A stretch of 17,560 bases of DNA, taken from NCBI GenBank assembly GCA_944385305.1, contig CALWWS010000123.1, forward strand, positions 1 to 17,560. The letters are read 5' to 3'. Source of the stretch: an uncultured Oscillospiraceae bacterium. GTDB lineage: Bacteria > Bacillota > Clostridia > Oscillospirales > Oscillospiraceae. This document shows, one piece after another, positions 1-7,363 of the stretch (the first letter of the stretch is position 1; the number at the start of each line of letters is the position of its first letter). Both the position numbers and the translations under genes were made by a program. The notes below the pieces were generated by a model. That model ran no database searches and was not told the origin of the DNA. It worked only from the letters and a program-made list of their open reading frames with translations.

Positions 1-113
1 TTTGAGGTCGCGCCCCTCTGGATGAGGCGGGCGTTGGGTGCGAAAAGGTTTTTTCGATTGCCTGTGGGGGACCTTGAATCGGGTAATCTGAAAAACGAAA
101 GGAATTTGTACCC

Positions 114-1301
114 ATGGAAATTAACGGCGAGCAGGTCAACGAGAAGGTAGCCTACGCGGAGATGGAGCTCTCCCCGGCCATTATGAAGGCACTGGACAAG
201 AAGGGCTACGTGATGGCCACCCCCGTCCAGGCGGGGGCCATCCCCTATTTCATGCAGTGGAAGGACGTCATTGCCAAGGCCCCCACAGGGACGGGCAAGA
301 CCTTTGCCTTCGGTATCCCCATGGTGGAGCACATTGACCCTGAGAGCGACGAGGTGCAGGCCCTGGTGCTGGCTCCCACCCGGGAACTGGCGGTGCAGAT
401 CCAGGAGGAGCTGCGGGATCTGTGCGAGTTCAAGGAGGGGGTGCGCACCGTGTGCCTCTACGGCGGGGCCCCCATTGACAAGCAGATTACCACCCTGAAA
501 AAGCATCCCCAGATTGTGGTAGCTACTCCCGGGCGGCTGATGGACCACATGAAGCGGCGCACCGTCCGGCTGGACAAGGTGCGTACCGTGGTGCTGGACG
601 AGGCCGACCGGATGCTGGACATGGGCTTTGTGCGGGATGTGACCCGCATCCTGGATCAGATTAAAAACCGGAAGAACATGGGCATGTTCTCCGCCACCAT
701 CAGCCGGGAGGTGATGGACATCTCCTGGGTGTACCAGCGGGATCCGGTGGAGATCACCGTGCGCCCGGTGGAGGAGTCCAAGCCGGACATCACCCAGTAC
801 CGCATTGACCTGGACGGCCGGGACAGAAAGCTGGAGACCATGGTTGCCCTTATCCAGAACGGGGGATACGAGCGGGCTATCGCCTTCTGCAACACCAAGA
901 ATATGACCGACCGGCTGGCCGGGCTGCTGAAAATGCGGGACATCAGCTGCGAGGCCATCCACGGGGACATCCAGCAGCGCATCCGGGAAAAGACCCTGGA
1001 CAAGTTCAAGCGGGGGGAGATGAAGGTGCTGGTGGCCACCGACGTGGCCGCCCGGGGGCTGGACATCGACGATGTGGACGCGGTGTTCAACTACGACGTG
1101 CCCGACGAGCTGGAGAACTACACCCACCGCATCGGCCGCACCGGCCGGGCCAAGCGCCACGGCGTGGCCTACACCTTTGTGGCCACCATCACCGAGGGAA
1201 TCCGCATGGACGAAATCGTGCGCAACACCAAGGCGGAGGTGCAGCGGCTCAAGTACGACAAGGACGGGTGCCTCATGCTGGTGGATCAGCCGGAAAAGTA
1301 A
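114..1301 (+). CDS. DEAD-box ATP-dependent RNA helicase
   Basis: This is a 395-aa superfamily 2 RNA helicase that would use ATP to unwind short RNA duplexes or remodel RNP, typically in ribosome assembly, mRNA decay or cold adaptation. All core motifs are visible in order: a Q-motif region around residues 17-44, motif I APTGTGKT (56-63), PTRELA (88-93), TPGR (138-141), the DEAD box (162-165), SAT (193-195), ATDVAARGLD (308-317) and HRIGRTGR (338-345). The protein stops about 50 residues after motif VI, so it is a near-minimal two-RecA core. It lacks the RNA-binding tail of DbpA/CsdA or the long basic tail of CshA, so substrate choice cannot be read from the sequence. The ATG at 114 follows an AAAGGAA ribosome site (about 98-104). 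The gene stands alone, with its own terminator downstream. The family call is firm; the paralogue name is not. Confidence 0.96.
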   Translation: MEINGEQVNEKVAYAEMELSPAIMKALDKKGYVMATPVQAGAIPYFMQWKDVIAKAPTGTGKTFAFGIPMVEHIDPESDEVQALVLAPTRELAVQIQEELRDLCEFKEGVRTVCLYGGAPIDKQITTLKKHPQIVVATPGRLMDHMKRRTVRLDKVRTVVLDEADRMLDMGFVRDVTRILDQIKNRKNMGMFSATISREVMDISWVYQRDPVEITVRPVEESKPDITQYRIDLDGRDRKLETMVALIQNGGYERAIAFCNTKNMTDRLAGLLKMRDISCEAIHGDIQQRIREKTLDKFKRGEMKVLVATDVAARGLDIDDVDAVFNYDVPDELENYTHRIGRTGRAKRHGVAYTFVATITEGIRMDEIVRNTKAEVQRLKYDKDGCLMLVDQPEK

Positions 1302-1305
1302 TTTT

Positions 1306-1336
1306 GCGGGCGGCGGGAAGCCGCCCGCATCTTGTT
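1306..1336 (+). terminator. Intrinsic terminator after the helicase gene
   Basis: A perfect 9-bp stem, GCGGGCGGC (1306-1314) with GCCGCCCGC (1320-1328), encloses a GGGAA loop and starts 4 nt after the helicase stop. The following ATCTTGTTT is only a moderately U-rich tract, so termination may be incomplete. Confidence 0.75.
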
Positions 1337-1405
1337 TAAAGGGGCCGCCGGGGCGGAATAATTCAAGAAATATAGGCTGTCCTTTAAAAGGGACGCGGGA
1401 TTGGC

Positions 1406-1434
1406 TTGCTTTGTAACCGGGGCCATGATAGAAT
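1406..1434 (+). promoter_or_regulatory. Putative sigma-A promoter for the DUF2156-GNAT pair
   Basis: A TTGCTT -35 (1406-1411), a 17-bp spacer and a TAGAAT -10 (1429-1434) lie in the 189-bp gap before the DUF2156 gene. A TGA immediately before the -10 gives an extended -10 (TGnTAGAAT). Spacing and -10 fit the consensus well; the -35 matches at 4 of 6. Transcription would start near 1441, leaving a leader of about 50 nt with the small inverted repeat GGCGG/CCGCC (1441-1457). Inferred from motif match only. Confidence 0.5.
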
Positions 1435-1490
1435 CGTATCGGCGGTGCATAGCCGCCCACTGAGGCACGGAGGAGAACCGAAGGAATACC

Positions 1491-2402
1491 ATGATAGAAT
1501 TTCACGCGCCCACCCTGGCGGACAAGCCCTGGGTGAATGAGCTGCTGGGCCGATCCGGCTACCGGGGCTGTGACTACAATTTTACCAACCTGTTTGTGTG
1601 GCAGCGGGCATATGGCCAGCGCATCGCCCGGGTGGGCGATTTTCTGGTTACCTATGTGTGCGGACGTATGGGGTGCAGCTACCTCTACCCCGCGGGCAGC
1701 GGGGATATGGCGGGTATCATCCGCACCCTGGGAGAGGACGCTGCCCGACGGAGGCAGCCCCTGCGCCTGGTGTGCCTTACCGGGGAGCAGGTGGAGCAGC
1801 TGGAGACCCTCTTCCCCGGCCGCTTCGCTTTTGCCGCCGACCGGGACGGATACGACTACCTCTATGAGATTGACCGTCTGGCCGACCTGGGCGGAAAAAA
1901 GCTCCACGCCAAGCGCAACCACATCAACCGCTTTGTGGAGAACAACCCCTCCTGGGTGTATGAGCCCATTACCCCGGAGAGCCTGAGCGAGTGCCTGGAG
2001 ATGGACCGGGAGTGGTACCGCCGCTCCCTCCAGCGGGAGGGGGAGGCAGAGGAGCGCGATCTGGGGGACGAGGGCATTGCCCTGCGCACCGCCATGGAGC
2101 ATTACCACACCCTGGGCCTGGAGGGGGGACTCATCCGGGTCTATGGGGAGGTGGTGGCCTTCACCATGGGGGATATGCTGTGCGCTGACACCTATGACGT
2201 CCACTTTGAGAAGGCCTACGGGGAGCTCCAGGGGGCCTACGCCATGATCAACCGGGAGTTTGCCCGCTGGGTGCGGGAGCATCACCCCAACGTGAAGTAC
2301 CTCAACCGGGAGGACGACATGGGAGTGGAGGGACTGCGCAAGGCTAAGGAGTCCTACTACCCCGACCGGATGGTGGAAAAGCACTCTGCGGTATGGAAAT
2401 AA
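1491..2402 (+). CDS. DUF2156 (phosphatidylglycerol lysyltransferase C-terminal-like) protein
   Basis: A 303-aa protein of the DUF2156 family, which shares the GNAT-like fold of the catalytic half of aminoacyl-phosphatidylglycerol synthases (MprF). Family-like signatures seen are an N-terminal SGYRGCDYNFTNLFVW segment (22-37), a central YDYLYEIDRLADLGGKKLH (121-139) followed by KRNHINRF (141-148), and a C-terminal half with GGLIRVYGEVVAFTMGD and NREDDMGVEGLRKAKESYYP. There are no membrane segments, so unlike MprF it would be cytosolic. Its acceptor and donor are unknown; aminoacyl-tRNA-dependent or acyl-CoA-dependent transfer are both possible. The start at 1491 follows a GAAGGA ribosome site. 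The next gene, a GNAT acetyltransferase, begins 16 nt after this stop, so the two form an operon. Family assignment is good; biochemical role is unknown. Confidence 0.88.
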   Translation: MIEFHAPTLADKPWVNELLGRSGYRGCDYNFTNLFVWQRAYGQRIARVGDFLVTYVCGRMGCSYLYPAGSGDMAGIIRTLGEDAARRRQPLRLVCLTGEQVEQLETLFPGRFAFAADRDGYDYLYEIDRLADLGGKKLHAKRNHINRFVENNPSWVYEPITPESLSECLEMDREWYRRSLQREGEAEERDLGDEGIALRTAMEHYHTLGLEGGLIRVYGEVVAFTMGDMLCADTYDVHFEKAYGELQGAYAMINREFARWVREHHPNVKYLNREDDMGVEGLRKAKESYYPDRMVEKHSAVWK

Positions 2403-2418
2403 GACAGGAGGGAGCGCT

Positions 2419-3297
2419 GTGGTAGAGATTCGCACATCCCGGCCCGAGGAGATGGAGGCCCAAAAGGCGCTCTGGCACAGCGCCTTTGGCGACGAGCCGC
2501 GCTATATCGACTGGTTTTACCAGTGCTGCGGAAGGACGGAGAGCCTGCTGGTACTGCTGGAGGACGGGAAGCTGGCCTCCATGCTGGCCCTGCTGCCCCA
2601 GACCCTGATGCTGTCCGGGGGGGAGCGCGCCTCGGCCTGCTATATCTACGCCCTGGCCACCGACCCCGCCGCACGCAGCCGGGGCTATGGGCGGCAGCTG
2701 CTGTGCCATGTGGATACTTATGTGAAGGGCCTGGGGGTGGACTGCGCCACCGTGGTGCCCGCCGAGCCCAGCCTGTTCAAGTTTTTCGGCACGGTGAATT
2801 TCGCTCCCTGCTTTGCCACCCGCAAGCTGGAGCTGCTGCGGGACATGGTGGGAAAAGACGCCGGGGGCGCCTGCGCCCGGAAGGTGGAGCCGGAGGAGTA
2901 CAACCGCCTGCGGGACGCCCAGCTGGACGGACTGCCCGGGGTGCGCTACGGTGAGGAGCTCATCCGCTACCAGCAGGGCCTGTGCCGGATGAGCGGCGGC
3001 GGGCTCTACCGGGTGGAGGTGGACGGCCAGGCGGGCTGCGCCGCGGCGGAGTACGTAGATGAGGGCAGTGTTCTCTTCAAGGAGCTGCTTATTGCACCGG
3101 ACAAAATGGCCCGGGCGGTGGCCGCCCTGGCCCAGCAGCTGCCCGGGGTGCGCTACCACGTGCGCACCCCCGCCGGGTGGGACGGCCTGTCGGGCAGCTA
3201 TATCCAGCCCTTCGGCATGATCAAGTGGTACAATGAGGAAAAGCGGCAGCAGTGGGGCCAGGACAGCAAGGGCTACATGGGGCTGGGCTTTGACTGA
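2419..3297 (+). CDS. GNAT-family N-acetyltransferase (Eis-like architecture)
   Basis: A 292-aa protein with an N-terminal GNAT domain: a WHSAFGDEPRYIDWFY segment (about 19-34) followed by acetyl-CoA-binding motif A, ALATDPAARSRGYGRQLL (78-95), which contains the RxxGYG pyrophosphate loop. The remaining 170 or so residues form a second region, as in Eis-like Firmicute acetyltransferases that carry two GNAT-like lobes plus a sterol-carrier-like tail. I cannot verify that fold by eye. It likely transfers an acetyl group to an amine; the substrate is not readable. The start is GTG at 2419, chosen because AGGAGG (2406-2411) lies 7 nt upstream. It is translated from the same transcript as the upstream DUF2156 gene, so the two probably act on related substrates (inference). 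A strong terminator follows 12 nt after the stop. Confidence 0.88.
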   Translation: MVEIRTSRPEEMEAQKALWHSAFGDEPRYIDWFYQCCGRTESLLVLLEDGKLASMLALLPQTLMLSGGERASACYIYALATDPAARSRGYGRQLLCHVDTYVKGLGVDCATVVPAEPSLFKFFGTVNFAPCFATRKLELLRDMVGKDAGGACARKVEPEEYNRLRDAQLDGLPGVRYGEELIRYQQGLCRMSGGGLYRVEVDGQAGCAAAEYVDEGSVLFKELLIAPDKMARAVAALAQQLPGVRYHVRTPAGWDGLSGSYIQPFGMIKWYNEEKRQQWGQDSKGYMGLGFD

Positions 3298-3308
3298 TTT
3301 TTTGGCGG

Positions 3309-3343
3309 AAAAAGTGCGCAGAGCCGGCTCTGTGCACTTTTTT
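3309..3343 (+). terminator. Strong intrinsic terminator after the GNAT gene
   Basis: A 17-bp arm AAAAAGTGCGCAGAGCC (3309-3325) pairs with GGCTCTGTGCACTTTTT (3326-3342), with one G-U wobble and an effective CCGG loop, followed by another T. The A/T flanks make it potentially bidirectional. It separates the DUF2156-GNAT unit from oppD, whose start is only 41 nt downstream. Confidence 0.9.
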
Positions 3344-3384
3344 GCAGTCCGGCGTGAGAGAGGATACAGAGAGGAGAAGACGGC

Positions 3385-4410
3385 ATGACCCGGGAGGAGA
3401 GCAAAAGCGCCCCCTTGCTGAAGGTGGAGGATCTTCGCGTCTCCTTCTTCACCCCCCAGGGGGAGGTGCAGGCCGTGCGGGGCATCAGCTACCAGGTGAA
3501 CCAGGGGGAGATTGTGGGCATTGTGGGAGAGTCCGGCTCGGGCAAGAGCGTGGAAGCCTACTCCATCCTGGGGCTGCTCCAGGCCACCGGCAGGGTGGTG
3601 GGGGGCTCCATCACCTTTGAGGGGGAGGACGTGCTGGGCTTTAACCGGGCGCAGATGGCCGCCTTCCGGGGCGGTCGGGCGGCCATGATCTTTCAAAATC
3701 CCATGACCTGCCTCAACCCCGTCTATCCCATCGGCAGCCAGCTGGTGGAGGCCCTGCGGGCCCACGACAGGACGGTCTCCCGCCGGCAGGCCAGGGAGCG
3801 GGCGGTGGAGATGCTCACTCTGGTGGGGATCAACAACGCCCCCCGGCGGATGGAGCAGTACCCCCACCAGCTCTCCGGCGGGCAGCGGCAGAGGGTGATG
3901 ATCGCCATGGCCCTTATCTGCCGCCCCAGGCTGCTCATTGCCGACGAGCCCACCACCGCCCTGGACGTGACCATCCAGGCCCAGATTCTGGATTTGATGC
4001 GGCAGCTCCAGGAGAAGACCGGCATGGGGATTGTGTTTATCACCCACAACCTGGGGGTGGTGGCCCAGCTCTGCCACCGGGTGTGCGTGATGTACGGGGG
4101 AAAAATTGTGGAGCAGGGCACGGTGGAGGACATCTTCTACCGCCCCGCCCACCCCTACACCGAGGGCTTGCTTCGCTCCATGCCCCGGGTGGACGGGGAG
4201 AGCGGCCGCCGCCTGGCCTCCATCCCGGGTACGCCGGTGGATCTGCTCTGTCCTCCGGCGGGCTGTCCCTTCGCCCCCCGGTGTGGCCGGGCCATAGCCC
4301 GCTGCGCTCGGGAAATGCCTCTCCATGTAACTCTGGGGGAGGGGCACCGGGCGGCCTGCTGGCTGCTGGAGGAGACAACAGGGGAGGAAGACGGTGTGAG
4401 GGATGGATAA
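3385..4410 (+). CDS. oppD: Oligopeptide/dipeptide ABC transporter ATPase, OppD/DppD type
   Basis: A 341-aa ATP-binding subunit of a peptide-class (peptide/nickel/opine) ABC importer; it would hydrolyse ATP on the cytoplasmic face to drive uptake. Visible are Walker A GESGSGKS (48-55), a Q-loop FQNP (103-106), the signature LSGGQRQR (163-170), Walker B LLIADEP (183-189), D-loop ALDV (192-195) and switch His in ITHN (H221). The C-terminal extension typical of this family holds cysteines 289, 294, 300 and 307, which in several OppD/DppD proteins hold an iron-sulfur cluster. Length fits the family (about 330-340). The ATG at 3385 follows GAGAGGAGAAG. It overlaps the OppF-type gene by 8 nt, indicating translational coupling. 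No permease or peptide-binding gene is adjacent, which is unusual. OppD versus DppD cannot be separated from sequence alone. Confidence 0.93.
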   Translation: MTREESKSAPLLKVEDLRVSFFTPQGEVQAVRGISYQVNQGEIVGIVGESGSGKSVEAYSILGLLQATGRVVGGSITFEGEDVLGFNRAQMAAFRGGRAAMIFQNPMTCLNPVYPIGSQLVEALRAHDRTVSRRQARERAVEMLTLVGINNAPRRMEQYPHQLSGGQRQRVMIAMALICRPRLLIADEPTTALDVTIQAQILDLMRQLQEKTGMGIVFITHNLGVVAQLCHRVCVMYGGKIVEQGTVEDIFYRPAHPYTEGLLRSMPRVDGESGRRLASIPGTPVDLLCPPAGCPFAPRCGRAIARCAREMPLHVTLGEGHRAACWLLEETTGEEDGVRDG

Positions 4411-5419
4411 GCCGCGGCCTCTGGTGGAGGTATACAACCTGAAAAAGTATTTCCCTGTCAAGGGAGTGAAGGGCCCCGGGGTGCGGGCGGTGGAGGACGT
4501 GTCCTTCACCATCTCCCGGGGGGAGACCCTGGGGCTGGTGGGGGAGTCGGGCTGCGGAAAGACCACCCTGGGCCGCACCCTTCTCCAGCTCTATCCCCCC
4601 ACCGCCGGGCGGATTGTGTACGACGGCGTCACCCTCTTTGAGGGGGAGGACCCCTTTCGTCCGGGCGGGCCGGGGAGGGCGGCCCGGCACACCTGCGCGG
4701 ACATGCTGCCCTACCGGCGGAAGATGCAGATTATCTTCCAGGACCCCTCCGCCAGCCTGGACCCCCGCATGACGGTGGGGGAGATCATCGGCCAGGCCAT
4801 CGACATCCACCGCCTGGCAGATACCCGGGCCCAGAGAGCCCAGCGGATTGGCGAGCTGCTGGCCCGGGTGGGGCTCAACCCCGCTCAGGCGGGGTGCTAT
4901 CCCCACGAGTTCTCCGGCGGCCAGCAGCAGCGGGTAGGCATCGCCCGGGCCCTGGCGGTGGAGCCGGAGTTTCTCGTGTGCGACGAGCCCATCTCCGCTC
5001 TGGATGTGTCCATCCAGTCCCAGGTGATCAACATGCTGGAGGATATGCAGGCCCAGCTGGGGCTGACCTATCTGTTTATTGCCCACGATCTCAGCGTGGT
5101 GCGCCACATCTCCACCCGCATCGGGGTGATGTACCTGGGCAGGCTAGTGGAGCTGGCCCCTAGCGACGAGCTGAGCGGCCATCCCCTGCACCCCTATACC
5201 CGCACCCTGCTCTCCGCCGTGCCCGTACCCGACCCCCGGGCCAGCCGGGAGCGGAAGCGGATTGTGCTCCGGGGGGAGCTTCCCTCCCCCGTCCATCCCC
5301 CCGCCGGGTGCCCCTTTCACACCCGCTGCCCCTACGCCTTCTCCCGGTGCGGGGAGGAGCCGCCTCCCTTCCGGGAGCACGCCCCGGGGCGCTGGGCGGC
5401 CTGCCATTTGCTGAACTGA
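4403..5419 (+). CDS. oppF: Oligopeptide/dipeptide ABC transporter ATPase, OppF/DppF type
   Basis: A 338-aa ATPase that would pair with the upstream OppD-type subunit to form the nucleotide-binding heterodimer of a peptide importer. It shows Walker A GESGCGKT (47-54), Q-loop [11 protein letters not shown] (112-122), signature FSGGQQQR (170-177), Walker B FLVCDEP (190-196), D-loop SALDV (198-202) and switch His H228. The C-terminal peptide-class extension has [14 protein letters not shown]. Between the first subdomain and the Q-loop, at about residues 82-104, there is a Gly/Pro/Arg-rich stretch roughly 20 residues longer than I expect from typical OppF, with no obvious motif. The ATG lies inside the end of oppD. 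No partner permeases follow: the next genes are an amino-acid-type importer with its own promoter and ATPase. Confidence 0.93.
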   Translation: MDKPRPLVEVYNLKKYFPVKGVKGPGVRAVEDVSFTISRGETLGLVGESGCGKTTLGRTLLQLYPPTAGRIVYDGVTLFEGEDPFRPGGPGRAARHTCADMLPYRRKMQIIFQDPSASLDPRMTVGEIIGQAIDIHRLADTRAQRAQRIGELLARVGLNPAQAGCYPHEFSGGQQQRVGIARALAVEPEFLVCDEPISALDVSIQSQVINMLEDMQAQLGLTYLFIAHDLSVVRHISTRIGVMYLGRLVELAPSDELSGHPLHPYTRTLLSAVPVPDPRASRERKRIVLRGELPSPVHPPAGCPFHTRCPYAFSRCGEEPPPFREHAPGRWAACHLLN

Positions 5420-5442
5420 CGTTCCGAAGAAGTGAAAAAGGC

Positions 5443-5472
5443 GGAGGAAACCGGCGCAAATCCTCGTTTTTT
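5443..5472 (+). terminator. Possible weak terminator after oppF
   Basis: GGAGGA (5443-5448) can pair with TCCTC (5461-5465) around a 12-nt loop, immediately followed by GTTTTTTG. The U tract is good but the stem is short, so it may be leaky. It is the only terminator-like structure between oppF and the next promoter. Confidence 0.4.
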
Positions 5473-5497
5473 GTAGCCTTTGACGAATAAAACGCTG

Positions 5498-5526
5498 TTG
5501 CGCTGCCTGGAAATGGCATGTATAAT
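5498..5526 (+). promoter_or_regulatory. Putative sigma-A promoter for the amino-acid importer operon
   Basis: TTGCGC (-35, 5498-5503), a 17-bp spacer and a perfect TATAAT (-10, 5521-5526). It lies 57 nt before the binding-protein start, leaving a leader of about 50 nt with a TAGGAGA ribosome site. Motif-based inference; no operator repeat was seen around it. Confidence 0.7.
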
Positions 5527-5582
5527 AAACGGTGCACATCCATGAGGATAGATGAAATGAAAGAATAGGAGAGCGTATCAGT

Positions 5583-6494
5583 ATGAAGCATATGAAGAAG
5601 CTGCTTGTGCTGGGCCTGGCCCTGGCCATGAGCGTGGGCCTGCTCACTGCCTGCTCCAACGGCAGCCAGGACGCCGGCACGGCCAACACCCCCGCCGCCA
5701 CCGACTCCCAGTCCCCTGCCCCTGAGGCCAGCGACCCCGCCGAGGGCACCGCTACCGGGGACTACGGCGATTTCGCCAGCGAGCTGGTCAACCCCGGCCA
5801 GCTCATCATGGTGACCAACGCCTCCTTCCCCCCCTATGAGATGACCGACGACGCCAACAACGTTATCGGCATTGACCCGGAGATTGCCCAGGCCATCGCC
5901 GACAAGCTGGGGCTGGAGCTGGTTATCGACAACATCGACTTTGACGCCGCCCTTATCTCCGTACAGGAGAACCGGGCCGACGTGACCCTGGCGGGCCTTA
6001 CCTACCGGGAGGACCGGGATCTGGTGATGGACTTCACCGATCCCTACGCCACCGGCGTGCAGGTGATCATTGTCCGTGAGGGCGACACCACCATTGCCGG
6101 CACCAATGACGATCTGCAGCTGGTGGATGCCGACGGCAACGTGCTGGAGGACATCCAGATCGGCGTGCAGCGCGGCACCACCGGCGAGATCTACTGCCAG
6201 GACGCCCACGGCGTGGATCACGTGACCAGCCTGGACAACGGCTCCGTGGCTGTGCAGGCTCTGCTCAACGACCAGGTGGACTGCGTGGTTATCGACAACG
6301 GCCCCGCCCAGGAGTATGTGGCCGCTACCCCCGGCCTGGAGATCCTGGAGGCCAGCTATGTGACCGAGCAGTACTGCGCCGCCGTGGACGAGGGCAACAC
6401 CGCCCTGCTCAACGCCATCAACACCGCCCTCAACGAGCTTATTGAGGACGGCACTGTCCAGGCCATCATGGACAAGTATATCGCTGCTGAGTAA
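5583..6494 (+). CDS. Amino-acid ABC transporter substrate-binding lipoprotein (SBP_bac_3)
   Basis: A 303-aa family-3 solute-binding protein that would capture a polar amino acid outside the membrane and deliver it to the permease encoded next. The N-terminus is a lipoprotein signal: basic MKHMKK, a hydrophobic run, then lipobox LTAC with the lipidated cysteine at C24. It is followed by a 35-residue linker rich in Ala, Thr, Ser and Pro, a common tether. The binding domain starts near residue 70, with ASFPPYE (80-86), GIDPEIAQAIADKLGL (96-111), RADVTLAGLTYREDRD (131-146) and GVQRGTTGE, which carry the usual amino-acid carboxylate and amino-group contacts of GlnH/HisJ-type proteins. Ligand specificity (Gln, Glu, Arg, cystine and others) cannot be fixed by eye. 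The promoter at 5498 and the following permease and ATPase make a complete importer. Confidence 0.93.
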   Translation: MKHMKKLLVLGLALAMSVGLLTACSNGSQDAGTANTPAATDSQSPAPEASDPAEGTATGDYGDFASELVNPGQLIMVTNASFPPYEMTDDANNVIGIDPEIAQAIADKLGLELVIDNIDFDAALISVQENRADVTLAGLTYREDRDLVMDFTDPYATGVQVIIVREGDTTIAGTNDDLQLVDADGNVLEDIQIGVQRGTTGEIYCQDAHGVDHVTSLDNGSVAVQALLNDQVDCVVIDNGPAQEYVAATPGLEILEASYVTEQYCAAVDEGNTALLNAINTALNELIEDGTVQAIMDKYIAAE

Positions 6495-6510
6495 ATCAAG
6501 ACACCTGTTT

Positions 6511-6546
6511 CCGCAGAGGGGCGGCCGGCGGCCGCCCCTCTTGCGG
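6511..6546 (+). promoter_or_regulatory. Very stable intercistronic hairpin between binding-protein and permease genes
   Basis: CCGCAGAGGGGCGGCC (6511-6526) pairs with GGCCGCCCCTC (6530-6540) and TGCGG (6542-6546), leaving one bulged T and a GGC loop, for 16 bp in total. No U-run follows directly (CACTTTAC), so it fits a processing, stabilising or attenuating element better than a full terminator. Such elements commonly raise binding-protein mRNA over permease mRNA. The structure is seen; the role is inferred. Confidence 0.65.
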
Positions 6547-6589
6547 CACTTTACGGCGCCGACTATGACAGAGAAGGGAGCGACGGCCC

Positions 6590-7363
6590 ATGGACCTGGC
6601 TCAAACCTATGAACTGTGGCGGGCTCTGATGGTGGAGGGGGACGCCAACTGGTGGCAGACGTTTTTTGTCCGCTTCTATCAGACCTTTATCGAGGCAAAC
6701 CGCTGGCAGTCCTATCTGGAGGGCGTGGGGGTCACCCTGATTGTCACCGCCGTGGCCCTGGCCATCGGCGTGGTGCTGGGCATCCTGGTGGCCATGGTGC
6801 GCACCGCCCACGACCAGCAGCGCCCCGGCCGGCCCAAAAATCCGGTGCTGGGGATTCTCAACATCATCTGCAAGGTGTATGTCACCATTATCCGGGGCAC
6901 CCCCATGATGGTGCAGATTCTGATCATGGGCCTTGTGGTCTTTGCCAGCAGCCGGAACTTCACCATGGTGGGCGCCCTCACCCTGGGCATCAACTCGGGG
7001 GCCTATGTGGCGGAGATCATCCGGGGCGGTCTGATGTCCCTGGACTCCGGCCAGATGGAGGCGGGCCGCTCCCTGGGCCTGAACTACATTGACACCATGC
7101 GCTTTATCGTCATACCCCAGGCCTTCAAGGCCATTCTCCCCTCCCTGGGCAACGAGTTCATCGTCCTGCTCAAGGATACCTCCCTCATCTCCATCATCGG
7201 CGGCCAGGAGATGGTCTACTTCGCCCGGAACATCGTCAACCGCACCTTTGACGCCATGTTCCCCCTCATCGGGGCGGCGGTGATTTACCTGATCCTGGTG
7301 ATGATCTTCACCTGGCTCCAGGGCAAGCTGGAAAGGAGGCTGCGTCAGGGTGATCGACGTTAA
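6590..7363 (+). CDS. Amino-acid ABC transporter permease (HisM/GlnP family)
   Basis: A 257-aa integral membrane permease of the polar amino-acid uptake family, forming the homodimeric channel that receives substrate from the lipoprotein upstream. Hydrophobic segments are visible at about 47-70, 88-122 (containing RGTPMMVQ, a hallmark of this family), 124-146, 186-205 and 222-245. The cytoplasmic EAA loop that docks the ATPase is [22 protein letters not shown] (157-178; its core is EAGRSLGLN and IVIPQA). The N-terminal 45 residues are amphipathic and Trp/Phe-rich. The ATG at 6590 follows AGAAGGGAG. The 3' end overlaps the ATPase gene by 14 nt, and the ribosome site of the ATPase gene (AAGGAGG, 7333-7339) lies within this coding region, so the two are tightly coupled. 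Confidence 0.94.
   Translation: MDLAQTYELWRALMVEGDANWWQTFFVRFYQTFIEANRWQSYLEGVGVTLIVTAVALAIGVVLGILVAMVRTAHDQQRPGRPKNPVLGILNIICKVYVTIIRGTPMMVQILIMGLVVFASSRNFTMVGALTLGINSGAYVAEIIRGGLMSLDSGQMEAGRSLGLNYIDTMRFIVIPQAFKAILPSLGNEFIVLLKDTSLISIIGGQEMVYFARNIVNRTFDAMFPLIGAAVIYLILVMIFTWLQGKLERRLRQGDRR

Noticed and set aside
41..56. CGAAAA/TTTTCG hairpin upstream of the helicase as a terminator or cold-shock element
   Set aside because: The stem is only 6 bp and AT-rich with no real U-tail. The first 113 bases hold no other structure I can support beyond the helicase ribosome site, and no clear promoter.
1425..1463. 12-codon mini-ORF (MIES...) upstream of the DUF2156 gene as a leader peptide
   Set aside because: It overlaps the predicted -10 box, so it would not be on that transcript, and it lacks a ribosome site.
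3342..3368. Possible promoter (TTGCAG/GATACA) for oppD
   Set aside because: Spacing is too short, the -10 is poor, and the implied start point would remove part of the ribosome site.
2344..4578. Very long open frame on the - strand opposite the GNAT and oppD genes
   Set aside because: It is antisense to well-supported genes. Its translation is Pro/Gly/His/Leu-rich low-complexity sequence with no family motifs, as expected from the complement of GC-rich coding DNA.
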